Assembly: GCF_024703995.1 (NCBI RefSeq)
Contig: NZ_JAMXQV010000001.1
Location: 434,001-498,000, forward strand
Direction of reading: 5' to 3'
DNA length: 64,000 bases
Source of the DNA: Amycolatopsis iheyensis
Lineage (GTDB): Bacteria > Actinomycetota > Actinomycetes > Mycobacteriales > Pseudonocardiaceae
A program made the position numbers and the translations under genes. Numbering within the stretch: the first letter of the stretch is position 1; every line of letters starts with the position of its first letter. The notes beneath the pieces are model-generated. The model was not told the origin of the DNA. It saw nothing but the letters and a program-made list of their open reading frames with translations, and made no database searches. This document shows, one piece after another, positions 44,888-54,468 of this stretch.

Positions 44888-44963
44888 TACGTCCCCGGGC
44901 GTACGGCCACGCGCCGCTCTCCGGCGGATGACCGCGACCGGGTCGCCGCGGGATCGTGGCGGC

Positions 44964-45623
44964 ATGCGGAAAACCTGGCTGGTGTTCGCCGTCGCGCTCG
45001 GGTTCGGCGCGGTGCTCGTCTACCCGTACCTGGGCCTCGACATCGACGACAGCCGGCTCTCGGTGCGCAGCAGCCTGCAGTACGCGGTCCTGGTGGCGCA
45101 CATCTTCACGGCCGCGGTGGCGCTGGTGCTCGGCCCGCTGCAGTTCGTGCCGAAGATCCGGGCGCGCCGGCGGGTCCACCGCACCCTGGGCCGGCTCTAC
45201 CTCTTCGCCGGGGTGCTGCCCTCGGGGCTGGCCACGATCCCGGTCGCGCTCTGGTCGGGCCGGCTCGTCACGCAGCTCGGCCTGACCACCGCGGGCGTCC
45301 TGTGGCTGGTCACCGGCGCTCTCGCGTACCGGGCGGCGCGGCGGCGCGACTTCGCCGCGCACCGGGCCTGGATGCTGCGGAACTACGCGCTGACGTTCCT
45401 CGCCGTCACGTCACGGGTACTCGTGCCGGTGCTCCTGCTGGTCCAGGTCCCGTTCGGCGGGGTCGACCCGGCGAGCGCGCCGACGTTGATCCCGATCGGC
45501 CAGACGCTCGGCTGGGTCGTGAACCTGGCCGTCGTCGAAATCCTGCTGCGTCAGCGGCCGGCGACCCGCTCGCCCAGGCGCACCAAGCGGTTCGCGACCC
45601 GGCGGGACGCGCCGGCGGCGTAG
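44964..45623 (+). CDS. DUF2306 membrane protein
   Basis: 219 residues with six membrane helices and the DUF2306 hallmark RARRRVHRTLGRLYLFAG, followed by AAHRAWMLRNYALTFLAVTSRV. Function unknown. The last 73 nt overlap the 3' end of the opposite-strand 72-residue gene. Start ATG at 44964; ribosome-binding site weak. Confidence 0.82.
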   Translation: MRKTWLVFAVALGFGAVLVYPYLGLDIDDSRLSVRSSLQYAVLVAHIFTAAVALVLGPLQFVPKIRARRRVHRTLGRLYLFAGVLPSGLATIPVALWSGRLVTQLGLTTAGVLWLVTGALAYRAARRRDFAAHRAWMLRNYALTFLAVTSRVLVPVLLLVQVPFGGVDPASAPTLIPIGQTLGWVVNLAVVEILLRQRPATRSPRRTKRFATRRDAPAA

Positions 45624-45769
45624 TCACCGACGCGTTCGGCCGCCCGGTCGGACAGCTTCGCCAGCCGCCAGGCGACGTCGTCGGCGCGCTCGCCGGCTTC
45701 GTCGCCTGCGGTGGTGATCCGGTCGGCGAGCCGCCCGGTGCCGACGGCGAGCAGATCCTTCAGTGCCAT
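45551..45769 (-). CDS. Small basic helical protein downstream of the diiron gene
   Basis: 72 residues, a helical, Arg/Ala-rich protein (MALKDLLAVGTGRLADRITT, then ERADDVAWRLAKLSDRAAER). No family recognised. The ATG overlaps the end of the diiron oxygenase gene by 10 nt, which implies translational coupling. The 3' half overlaps the convergent DUF2306 gene. Coding is supported by position and start coupling, not homology. Confidence 0.55.
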   Translation of the reverse strand: MALKDLLAVGTGRLADRITTAGDEAGERADDVAWRLAKLSDRAAERVGDYAAGASRRVANRLVRLGERVAGR

Positions 45770-46662
45770 GACTTCCCCTCCGCCTCGAGCATCCCGGCCC
45801 GGCGCCACAGCACCGCGCTCGGCCCGCCGATCAGGTCGTTGTCCCGCAGGAACCGCACCAGTTTCCGGGCGCCGAAGGTGAGCGTCTCCCGCCGGTGCGC
45901 GCTGTGGCGCGCCGCCCGCACCGCGACACCCGGGTCGATCCCCGCGCGCAGGTACTGCCGGGGCCGCGAGAGCAGCCGCGACATCAGCAGCGCGCCGACC
46001 GCGACCACGACCCGCGCGAACTCCTTGCGCCACCACGGCGCCTTCGCGAGCTCCCGGACGAGGTCGTCGCGCGCGTACTTGACGTGCCGCGCCTCTTCGG
46101 TGACGTGGATCCGCATCACCGCGCGCACCACCGGCTGCACCGACTCGTCGTCGAGGTGCTCGCGCTGCAGCGCGTCGAAGATCTCCTCGCCGATCAGCGT
46201 CGCGACCCACATCGCGGGCCCGCGCAGGATCACCGGGAGGGCCTGGGCGCTCAGCTGCAGCCAGCGGTTGTTGCGGTACGGCCGGCCGTCGACGCGCTCG
46301 ATCAGCGTCGCGAACATCGTGGAGTGCCGGCATTCGTCGGCGACCTCGGTCAGCGCGTAGTGCACGTGCCGGGTCGTCGGGTCCTGGCGGTAGGACGCGC
46401 GCAGCAGCATCTGCATGAGGATCAGCTCGAACCAGATCCCGACGCTGACAGTGTTCACGAGCTCCTGGCGCGACAGCTCGATCCGCTGCGCGCGGCTCAG
46501 CGTGTCCCACACCGGCGTGCCGTAGAGCGAGACGAGCTTTTCGGGGATGAAGAACTGGTCCTCGTTCAGCGGCGCGGCCCAGTGGACGTCGACGTCCGGG
46601 TCGTAGGAGAGCCGGGCGCTCGACTTGAGCAGCCTCTCGGCCGTCGCCTCACGGTCGCCCAT
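45760..46662 (-). CDS. AurF-like diiron oxygenase
   Basis: 300 residues, ferritin-like four-helix bundle of the p-aminobenzoate N-oxygenase (AurF) family. Iron-ligand helices are visible in ALTEVADECRHSTMFATLI and RIHVTEEARHVKYARDDLVR (E-x-x-H pairs), with further Glu in WFELILMQMLLR and GEEIFDAL. Such enzymes oxidise aryl amines, fatty acids or unknown substrates. ATG with GGGAGGTTCGC upstream. Divergent from a TetR gene 69 nt away, probably its regulator. Confidence 0.85.
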   Translation of the reverse strand: MGDREATAERLLKSSARLSYDPDVDVHWAAPLNEDQFFIPEKLVSLYGTPVWDTLSRAQRIELSRQELVNTVSVGIWFELILMQMLLRASYRQDPTTRHVHYALTEVADECRHSTMFATLIERVDGRPYRNNRWLQLSAQALPVILRGPAMWVATLIGEEIFDALQREHLDDESVQPVVRAVMRIHVTEEARHVKYARDDLVRELAKAPWWRKEFARVVVAVGALLMSRLLSRPRQYLRAGIDPGVAVRAARHSAHRRETLTFGARKLVRFLRDNDLIGGPSAVLWRRAGMLEAEGKSWH

Positions 46663-46719
46663 GCGAACCTCCCTGTGTCGTGTAACACTAGAACGCATGA
46701 AACAATCTTCGTCAAGTTG

Positions 46720-46725
46720 TAAAGT
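46720..46725 (+). promoter_or_regulatory. -10 box for the leaderless TetR mRNA at 46732
   Basis: TAAAGT ends 6 nt before the ATG at 46732. The 69-nt divergent gap that contains it also must hold the oxygenase promoter and the operator; a short GTGT-A-ACAC dyad lies nearby. Confidence 0.55.
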
Positions 46726-46731
46726 CACCGC

Positions 46732-47373
46732 ATGCGCGATCTCCTGAAGCACGCCCTCGAAGCCGACCTCCCCGGTGACGAGACCGCGGAACGGATCATG
46801 GGCGCGGCGCTGACCCAGGCAGAGGACTTCGGGCTGCGCCGGTTCACCGTCGACGACGTGGCACGCCGCGTCGGCCTCTCGCGGGTGACGATCTACCGGT
46901 ACTTCCCGAAGAAGGACCAGCTGCTCAACGCGCTGGTGCTGCGGGAGATGAAGCGGTTCTTGACGAAGGTCGACGACGTCGTCGAGGCGCAGGGGTCCCC
47001 GGAGGAGAAGCTCATCGAGGGGTTGAGCTTCTCCCTGGGGTACCTGCGCGGGCACCGGCTGCTCAACCGGCTGCTGCGCACCGAGCCGGAGCTGATCCTG
47101 CCGCAGCTGACGGTGCAGGCGGGCGGCCTGTTCGCGGCGGCGCGCACCCGCATCGGCGCGCACTTCCACGCGGAGATCGCGGCGGGCCGGCTGAGCCTGC
47201 CCGCCGAGGACGTCGACGGGATGGCGGAGCTGCTGATCCGCATCGTGGTGTCGCTGGTCCTGACCCCGGAGACGGTCCTGCCGGTCGACGACGACGTCGA
47301 GCGCCGCCGGGTGGCCGAGCTGTACCTGGCCCCGATCGTCCGCTCCTTGCGGCCGGCTGGTCCGGGGCGCTAG
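46732..47373 (+). CDS. TetR-family regulator divergent from the diiron oxygenase
   Basis: 213 residues. HTH: RIMGAALTQAEDFGLRRFTV, then DVARRVGLSRVTIYRYFPKK; the rest is a variable ligand domain. The divergent layout and short gap point to control of the oxygenase. Starts with ATG next to a TAAAGT box, hence leaderless. Its stop overlaps the convergent hypothetical gene by 4 nt. Confidence 0.9.
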   Translation: MRDLLKHALEADLPGDETAERIMGAALTQAEDFGLRRFTVDDVARRVGLSRVTIYRYFPKKDQLLNALVLREMKRFLTKVDDVVEAQGSPEEKLIEGLSFSLGYLRGHRLLNRLLRTEPELILPQLTVQAGGLFAAARTRIGAHFHAEIAAGRLSLPAEDVDGMAELLIRIVVSLVLTPETVLPVDDDVERRRVAELYLAPIVRSLRPAGPGR

Positions 47374-47867
47374 TCGGAGACCGCTTCGGAGATCCAAGGG
47401 GCCACCGGCAGGTCGCGGTCCAGGCATTCGACCGACAGCCGGATCGTCCAGCGCAGCGCCTGCAGCACCAGGCTGTCGACCTCGTCCGGCGCCGCGTTGG
47501 CCAGGGCGATCTCCACCTGCTCCTGGGCGGCCTCGGTGTTGCCGTGGACCTCCGCCAGCAGCGTCCGCACCGCGGTGCGCACCGGCGGGTCCGCCTGGTC
47601 GATCGAGACCTCTTCGCCGTCTTCGTCGAAGACCTGGACCTTGACCGGCGCGCTGCCCCCGTCGCCGAGGGTGGAGACCATCGCGCTGCACTCGCCGAAC
47701 AGCAGCAGCATCAGCGCCTTCGTCTCGTCCGCGCGGGCCTGCGGTTCGACGGCCGTCGGGGCGATCTCGACGAGGGCCTCGGCGTCGTCACCGACGCTCA
47801 GCGCGGTCAGCGCGCGCTGGGCCTTCTCGACGAGCCGCTCGTTCCAGTCCGCATCCACGTGCCCCAT
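47370..47867 (-). CDS. Hypothetical acidic protein
   Basis: 165 residues, acidic, helix-rich: ADWNERLVEKAQRALTALSV, then VQVFDEDGEEVSIDQADPPV. No family recognised. ATG at 47867 taken as start; the frame upstream is Arg/Trp-rich and non-homologous. Lies downstream of the BkaR-like TetR gene on the same strand with a 46-nt gap, possibly in its operon. Confidence 0.6.
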   Translation of the reverse strand: MGHVDADWNERLVEKAQRALTALSVGDDAEALVEIAPTAVEPQARADETKALMLLLFGECSAMVSTLGDGGSAPVKVQVFDEDGEEVSIDQADPPVRTAVRTLLAEVHGNTEAAQEQVEIALANAAPDEVDSLVLQALRWTIRLSVECLDRDLPVAPWISEAVSD

Positions 47868-47913
47868 CAAACACCAGCGACGGCGGTCGTGGGGATACCT
47901 TGATCCGGGTCGG

Positions 47914-48504
47914 TCATCCGGCCGCGCGGAGGGCACCCAGCGCGAGCCGGCTGAGCAGTTCGGCGAGTTCGCCATCACCGAGATGGCGGTTGTACGGGGT
48001 CGAGTTGATCAAGCCGAACACGGCGTGTGCCGCCGATCGCGCCTGCCGTTCTTCCAGCTCCGGCATGGCTTCGCGGATCGCGTTGACCCACACCTCGACG
48101 TACTGGCGCTGCAGCGCGCGCACCTGCTTGCGGTCGGCGTCGGTGAGGTTCGCGAGGTTGCGCTCCTGGACGGTGATCAGCGCCGGGTGCGCGAGCGCGA
48201 ACCCGACGTGGAACGCCACGAGCCCGGTCAGCGTGTCGTCCGGCGAGCCGGGCCTGCTCGCCCACGCCGTGCCGCCGTCGAGCAGGTAGCGGCTGATCGA
48301 GTTCAGCATCTCGCCGAGGATCGCGTCCTTGCTGCGGAAGTGCCGGTAGAGCGCCGGGCCGGAGATGCCGACCGCGGCGCCGATGTCGTCGATCCCGACG
48401 CCGTGGAAGCCGTGGTGGGCGAACAGCTCGGCGGCCGCGGCGAGGATCTGTTCGCGTCTGTTCGCCTTCTCGCCCGTCACGAGTGGCGTGGAGTTGGCCG
48501 GCAT
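47914..48504 (-). CDS. TetR-family regulator, BkaR-like
   Basis: 196 residues. HTH REQILAAAAELFAHHGFHGV, then DDIGAAVGISGPALYRHFRS. The context, beside the acyl-CoA carboxylase/acyl-CoA dehydrogenase genes, matches M. tuberculosis Rv2506 (BkaR) beside fadE19-accA1-accD1. Operator copies lie over its own promoter (48526-48541) and before the carboxylase operon (49655 and 49683), giving autoregulation plus target control. Leaderless ATG start: TAATAT lies 6 nt upstream. Confidence 0.9.
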   Translation of the reverse strand: MPANSTPLVTGEKANRREQILAAAAELFAHHGFHGVGIDDIGAAVGISGPALYRHFRSKDAILGEMLNSISRYLLDGGTAWASRPGSPDDTLTGLVAFHVGFALAHPALITVQERNLANLTDADRKQVRALQRQYVEVWVNAIREAMPELEERQARSAAHAVFGLINSTPYNRHLGDGELAELLSRLALGALRAAG

Positions 48505-48510
48505 CCGGCC

Positions 48511-48516
48511 ATATTA
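48511..48516 (-). promoter_or_regulatory. -10 box of the BkaR-like gene
   Basis: TAATAT on the minus strand, 6 nt before the ATG at 48504. The -35 position falls inside the 48526-48541 operator, so a bound repressor would block polymerase. Confidence 0.7.
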
Positions 48517-48525
48517 GAGCGGGAA

Positions 48526-48541
48526 GTTAGCGACCGCTAAC
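48526..48541. promoter_or_regulatory. TetR operator O1 (autoregulatory)
   Basis: GTTAGCG-AC-CGCTAAC, perfect 7-bp arms, covering the -35 region of the BkaR-like gene. Confidence 0.85.
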
Positions 48542-48640
48542 ACCGTTCCCGTGTTCGTCGCTTTCGGGCCGGTTGAGCCGGGTTGCGACCGCGGCAACGC
48601 CGAGTGCTCCAGCCTCGCCGAAAGGCGTCGGGGTTCCCGG

Positions 48641-48666
48641 GTCGGCGACCGCTGACACTGTTCCCG
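48641..48666. repeat. Diverged copy of operator O1 and flank
   Basis: This 26-nt segment matches 48526-48551 at 22 of 26 positions; all four differences are transitions. Three fall inside the operator arms (GTCGGCGACCGCTGAC instead of GTTAGCGACCGCTAAC). It looks like a duplicated, decaying operator. Confidence 0.65.
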
Positions 48667-48687
48667 CCTTCCGGTGTGGGCCGTGTG

Positions 48688-48705
48688 GGTTACTTACGGG
48701 TAACC
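48688..48705. promoter_or_regulatory. Dyad upstream of the SGNH hydrolase
   Basis: GGTTAC-TTACGG-GTAACC, perfect 6-bp arms, 66 nt before the hydrolase ATG. Possible operator for that gene. Confidence 0.4.
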
Positions 48706-48771
48706 AGGGGTTCCTTGTGGGGTCTCCACCTGCTGTCCTATTCGGGTCGGCTCTGTCACAAAGGAGTGACC

Positions 48772-49584
48772 ATGGCTGTTCCCACCGGTAAATCCCTGCG
48801 TCTTCTCCAACGGTTCGGCACAGCCCTGGGGGCTGTCGTCCTGTCCACCTTCGCGGTCGCCGGCGTCTCGCACGCCGCCGGGACCGTCTACGCCGCGCTC
48901 GGCGACTCCTACTCCTCCGGGACCGGAGCCGGCAGCTACGGCAGTTCCGGGAGCTGCTACCGCAGCGCCAAGGCGTACTCGCAGCTGTGGGCCAACGCCC
49001 ACAGCGGCACGTCGTTCTCGTTCCTCGCCTGCTCCGGGGCGAAGACCGGCGACGTGATCAACCAGGCCAACTCGATCCCCTCGGGGACCAACCTCGTCAC
49101 CGTGACGGTCGGCGGCAACGACGCCGGCTTCACCGACGTCATCACCACCTGCACGCTCAACAGCGACTCGGCCTGCGTGAACCGGGTCAACACGGCCAAG
49201 ACGTACGTGAACAACACCCTCCCGGCGTTGCTCACCAACACCTACAACGCGATCAAGGCGAAGGCGCCGGGCGCGCGCCTGGTCGTCCTGTCCTACCCGC
49301 GCTTCTACACCGTGCCCGGCTCCTGCTGGGTCGGGCTGAGCGACACCAAGCGCTCGGCGATCAACTCCGGCGCGGACACGCTCGCGTCGGTCATCCAGCA
49401 GCGCGCCGCGGCCGCCGGGGCGACGTTCGTCGACGTCCGGCCGTCGTTCGCCGGGCACAACATCTGCTCGTCGGCCGACGACTACCTGCACAGCCTGACC
49501 TGGCCGGTGGTCGAGTCCTACCACCCGACCGTGGCCGGGCAGTCGGGCGGTTACTACGCCCCGCTGCGCGCGGCGATCGGCTGA
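48772..49584 (+). CDS. Secreted SGNH-type esterase/lipase
   Basis: 270 residues. Signal peptide (LLQRFGTALGAVVLSTFAVA, cleaved near SHA-AG), then the GDSY-SSG block I with the catalytic Ser (ALGDSYSSGTGAGSYG), the block III GGND, and the C-terminal His in WPVVESYHPTVAG. Matches Streptomyces SGNH lipases/esterases with internal disulfides. AAGGAG 8 nt before ATG. Sits between the BkaR-like gene and the carboxylase operon but has its own promoter and terminator. Confidence 0.92.
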   Translation: MAVPTGKSLRLLQRFGTALGAVVLSTFAVAGVSHAAGTVYAALGDSYSSGTGAGSYGSSGSCYRSAKAYSQLWANAHSGTSFSFLACSGAKTGDVINQANSIPSGTNLVTVTVGGNDAGFTDVITTCTLNSDSACVNRVNTAKTYVNNTLPALLTNTYNAIKAKAPGARLVVLSYPRFYTVPGSCWVGLSDTKRSAINSGADTLASVIQQRAAAAGATFVDVRPSFAGHNICSSADDYLHSLTWPVVESYHPTVAGQSGGYYAPLRAAIG

Positions 49585-49591
49585 AGCACGT

Positions 49592-49631
49592 CCGGAGAGG
49601 CCAGCCCGGTGCGCCGGGGTGGCCTCTCCGG
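49592..49631. terminator. Terminator after the SGNH hydrolase
   Basis: Perfect 12-bp stem CCGGAGAGGCCA / TGGCCTCTCCGG with a 16-nt GC-rich loop. Isolates the hydrolase gene from the carboxylase operon. Confidence 0.85.
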
Positions 49632-49654
49632 CGTTCCGGCGACTGGACACCCAC

Positions 49655-49670
49655 GTTAGCGGTCGCTAAC
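49655..49670. promoter_or_regulatory. TetR operator O2
   Basis: GTTAGCG-GT-CGCTAAC, perfect 7-bp arms, 42 nt before the carboxylase start. Same sequence as O1 read on the other strand. Confidence 0.88.
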
Positions 49671-49682
49671 ATCGAGGCGGAG

Positions 49683-49698
49683 GTTAACGACCGCTAAC
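49683..49698. promoter_or_regulatory. TetR operator O3
   Basis: GTTAACG-AC-CGCTAAC, one arm mismatch, 14 nt before the start codon and 28 bp centre-to-centre from O2. Two tandem operators suggest cooperative binding. Confidence 0.82.
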
Positions 49699-49711
49699 TT
49701 CGAGGGAGCCC

Positions 49712-51325
<1,614 letters not shown>

Positions 51326-51330
51326 GGCAG

Positions 51331-53316
51331 ATGTTCGACTCAGTGCTCGTCGCGAACCGGGGCGAGATCGCCGTCCGGGTCATCCGCACGCTGCGGGACC
51401 TCGGCATCCGCGCGGTCGCGGTGTACAGCGACGCCGACGCCGACGCGCGGCACGTCCGGGAGGCGCACACCGCCGTGCGCATCGGCCCGGCGGAGGCCGC
51501 GCGCAGCTACCTGTCCATTCCGGCCATTGTGGACGCCGCCGTGACGTCGGGTGCACAGGCCGTGCACCCGGGTTACGGCTTCCTGGCGGAGAACGCGGAG
51601 TTCGCGCGCGCCTGCGAGGCCGCCGGGCTCGTGTTCATCGGCCCGCCGGTCGCCGCGATCGACGCGATGGGCGACAAGATCCGCGCCAAGGCGACGGTCT
51701 CGAAGGCCGGCGTCCCGGTCGTGCCCGGCGCGTCCGATGTGGACATTCCGGACGGGGACTTCGCTTCCGCCGCCGCGAAGGTGGGCTACCCGCTGCTGCT
51801 CAAGCCGTCCGCCGGTGGCGGTGGCAAGGGCATGCGGCTCGTCCAGGCGCCCGAAGAGCTGGACGCGGCGATCGAGTCCGCGCGTCGCGAGGCCAAGGGT
51901 TCCTTCGGTGACGACACGCTGCTGATGGAGCGGTTCGTCATGACCCCGCGGCACATCGAGATCCAGGTCATGGCCGACAAGCACGGCCACGTCATCCACC
52001 TCGGCGAGCGCGAGTGCAGCCTGCAGCGGCGGCACCAGAAGATCATCGAGGAAGCGCCGTCGGTGCTGCTGGACGAGGCCACCCGCGAGAAGATGGGCTC
52101 GGCGGCCGCCGAAGCCGCGCGCTCGGTCGGGTACGTCGGCGCGGGCACCGTCGAGTTCATCATGTCGGCGAAGAACCCCGACGAGTTCTTCTTCATGGAG
52201 ATGAACACCCGGCTGCAGGTCGAGCACCCGGTCACCGAGCTGGTCACCGGCCTCGACCTCGTCGAGTGGCAGGTCCGGGTCGCGGCCGGGGAACCCCTTG
52301 CCGTCCAGCAGGAAGACGTCGTCCTCAACGGACACGCGGTCGAAGCGCGCGTGTACGCCGAGGACCCGGCGCGCGGGTTCATCCCGACCGGCGGGACGGT
52401 GCTGGCGGTGCACGAGCCGGCGGGCGACGGCGTCCGCGTCGACTCGTGGATGACACCGGGGGCGGTGATCGGTTCGAACTATGACCCGATGCTCGCCAAG
52501 GTGATCGCGTGGGGGCCCGACCGGTCGGCGGCCCTGCACCGGCTGGACCTGGCGCTGGCCGACACGGCGTTGCTGGGCGTCGGCACCAACACGGCGTTCC
52601 TGCGCGGGCTGCTGGCCGACCCCGACGTCCGGGAAGGCCGGCTCGACACCGAGCTGGTCGACCGCCGGCTGGCCGAGCTGGTCTCCGCCGACGTGCCCGC
52701 GGAGTTCTTCGTCGCGGCCGCGCTCGACCGGTTCCTGGAGCTGCAGCCGTCGGGGTCCACTGTGGACCCGTGGGACGTGCCGGACGGCTGGCGGATGGGC
52801 GGCTCCGGCGGGGTCGTCTTCCGGCTGAAGTCCGGCCAGGCGCGCGCGGTGGTCCGGGTGCAGGGCACGCCGTCCGCGGCCGCCGTCCAGGTCGACGACA
52901 GCGAGCCGGTCGAGGTCTCGGCCCGCCGCGACGGCGACGTCCTGGAGATCCGGCACGCCGGCGGGTTCGACCGCTACCGCCAGGCCTGCGGTCCGGACCG
53001 GACGGTCTGGCTCGCGCGCGACGGGCTGAGCTTCCCCTTCGGGGAGCAGGAATTCGTGCTTTCGTCGCGCGGTGAGGCCGCGGGCGCCGGACCAGTCACC
53101 AGCCCGATGCCGGGCACCGTGCTCGTGGTCAAGGTCGCCGCGGGCGACGTCGTGAAGGCCGGGACGCCCTTGCTGGTCGTCGAGGCGATGAAGATGGAGC
53201 ACACCGTCACCGCGCCGATCGACGGCGTGGTCAGCGAACTCCCCGTCCGGGCCGGCCAACAGGTCGCGCTGGACGAAACCCTTGCCGTAGTGAAGCCCCA
53301 AGAGGAGCAGCAGTGA
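51331..53316 (+). CDS. Biotin carboxylase/carboxyl-carrier subunit (AccA1/MccA-like)
   Basis: 661 residues. Biotin carboxylase (1-450: [53 protein letters not shown]), a central BT-type linker domain, and a C-terminal biotinyl domain with [14 protein letters not shown], Lys being the biotin acceptor. Carboxylates biotin with ATP and bicarbonate for the preceding subunit. ATG at 51331, 5 nt after the preceding stop. The stop overlaps the next start. Confidence 0.94.
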   Translation: MFDSVLVANRGEIAVRVIRTLRDLGIRAVAVYSDADADARHVREAHTAVRIGPAEAARSYLSIPAIVDAAVTSGAQAVHPGYGFLAENAEFARACEAAGLVFIGPPVAAIDAMGDKIRAKATVSKAGVPVVPGASDVDIPDGDFASAAAKVGYPLLLKPSAGGGGKGMRLVQAPEELDAAIESARREAKGSFGDDTLLMERFVMTPRHIEIQVMADKHGHVIHLGERECSLQRRHQKIIEEAPSVLLDEATREKMGSAAAEAARSVGYVGAGTVEFIMSAKNPDEFFFMEMNTRLQVEHPVTELVTGLDLVEWQVRVAAGEPLAVQQEDVVLNGHAVEARVYAEDPARGFIPTGGTVLAVHEPAGDGVRVDSWMTPGAVIGSNYDPMLAKVIAWGPDRSAALHRLDLALADTALLGVGTNTAFLRGLLADPDVREGRLDTELVDRRLAELVSADVPAEFFVAAALDRFLELQPSGSTVDPWDVPDGWRMGGSGGVVFRLKSGQARAVVRVQGTPSAAAVQVDDSEPVEVSARRDGDVLEIRHAGGFDRYRQACGPDRTVWLARDGLSFPFGEQEFVLSSRGEAAGAGPVTSPMPGTVLVVKVAAGDVVKAGTPLLVVEAMKMEHTVTAPIDGVVSELPVRAGQQVALDETLAVVKPQEEQQ

Positions 53317-54467
53317 TCGACTTCCGCCTGGACGAGGAGTACGAAGCCCTCCGCAAGACCGTCGAGGACTTCGCGCACGCCGAGGTCGCGCCGGTCATCG
53401 GCGAGCTGTACGAGAAGGAGCAGTTCCCGTACGAGATCGTCGCGAAGATGGGGGAGATGGGCCTGTTCGGCCTGCCCTTCCCCGAGGAGTTCGGCGGCAT
53501 GGGCGGCGACTACTTCGCGCTGTGCCTGGCCCTGGAAGAGCTGGCGCGGGTCGACTCGTCGGTCGCGATCACCCTGGAGGCCGGGGTTTCGCTCGGCGCG
53601 ATGCCGATCTTCCGCTTCGGCTCCCAGGAGCAGAAGGAGAAGTGGTTGCCCGAGCTGTGCGCGGGCACCGCGCTGGGTGGCTTCGGCCTGACCGAGCCGG
53701 GTGGCGGCTCGGACGCGGGCGCGACCCGCACCCGCGCCACTTTGGACGGTGACAGCTGGGTCATCAACGGCAGCAAGGCGTTCATCACGAACTCGGGAAC
53801 GGACATCACGCGCCTGGTCACGGTCACCGCGGTGACGGACGTGATGGAGAACGGCCGCAAGGAGATCTCGGCTATCATCGTCCCGTCGGGCACGCCGGGC
53901 TTCGCGGTCGCGCCGAAGTACTCCAAGGTCGGCTGGAACTGCTCGGACACGCACGAGCTGTCCTTTTCGGACGTCCGCGTCCCGGCGGAGAACCTGGTCG
54001 GCACGCGTGGCCGCGGCTACGCCCAGTTCCTGTCCATTCTGGACGAAGGCCGCGTCGCGATCGCCGCGCTGTCGGTGGGCCTGGCGCAGGGGTGCGTCGA
54101 CGAGTGCCTGCAGTACGTGAAGGACCGCGTCGCGTTCGGCAAGCGGATCGGCGAGTACCAGGCGATCCAGTTCAAGGTCGCCGACATGGAGGTCCGCACG
54201 CACACCGCACGCCTGGCGTACTACCAGGCGGCGTCGAAGATGCTGCGCGGCGAGCCGTTCAAGAAGGAGGCGTCGATCGCGAAGCTGGTCGCGTCGAACG
54301 CGGCGATGGACAACGCGCGCGACGCGACCCAGATCTTCGGCGGGTACGGCTTCATGAACGAGTTCCCGGTGAGCCGCTTCTACCGCGACGCCAAGATCCT
54401 CGAGATCGGCGAGGGGACGAGCGAGGTGCAGAAGATGCTGATCTCCCGGCACCTCGGCGTCGCCTGA
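53313..54467 (+). CDS. Acyl-CoA dehydrogenase (FadE19-like, branched-chain)
   Basis: 384 residues. [16 protein letters not shown] signature seen as [20 protein letters not shown], and the C-terminal [18 protein letters not shown] carries the Glu of the usual SCAD-type catalytic position. Human isovaleryl-CoA dehydrogenase lacks Glu there and uses one further upstream, so the substrate may be isobutyryl-, 2-methylbutyryl- or isovaleryl-CoA. GTG start overlaps the carboxylase stop. The operon points to leucine/branched-chain acyl-CoA catabolism. Confidence 0.92.
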   Translation: MIDFRLDEEYEALRKTVEDFAHAEVAPVIGELYEKEQFPYEIVAKMGEMGLFGLPFPEEFGGMGGDYFALCLALEELARVDSSVAITLEAGVSLGAMPIFRFGSQEQKEKWLPELCAGTALGGFGLTEPGGGSDAGATRTRATLDGDSWVINGSKAFITNSGTDITRLVTVTAVTDVMENGRKEISAIIVPSGTPGFAVAPKYSKVGWNCSDTHELSFSDVRVPAENLVGTRGRGYAQFLSILDEGRVAIAALSVGLAQGCVDECLQYVKDRVAFGKRIGEYQAIQFKVADMEVRTHTARLAYYQAASKMLRGEPFKKEASIAKLVASNAAMDNARDATQIFGGYGFMNEFPVSRFYRDAKILEIGEGTSEVQKMLISRHLGVA

Positions 54468-54468
54468 C

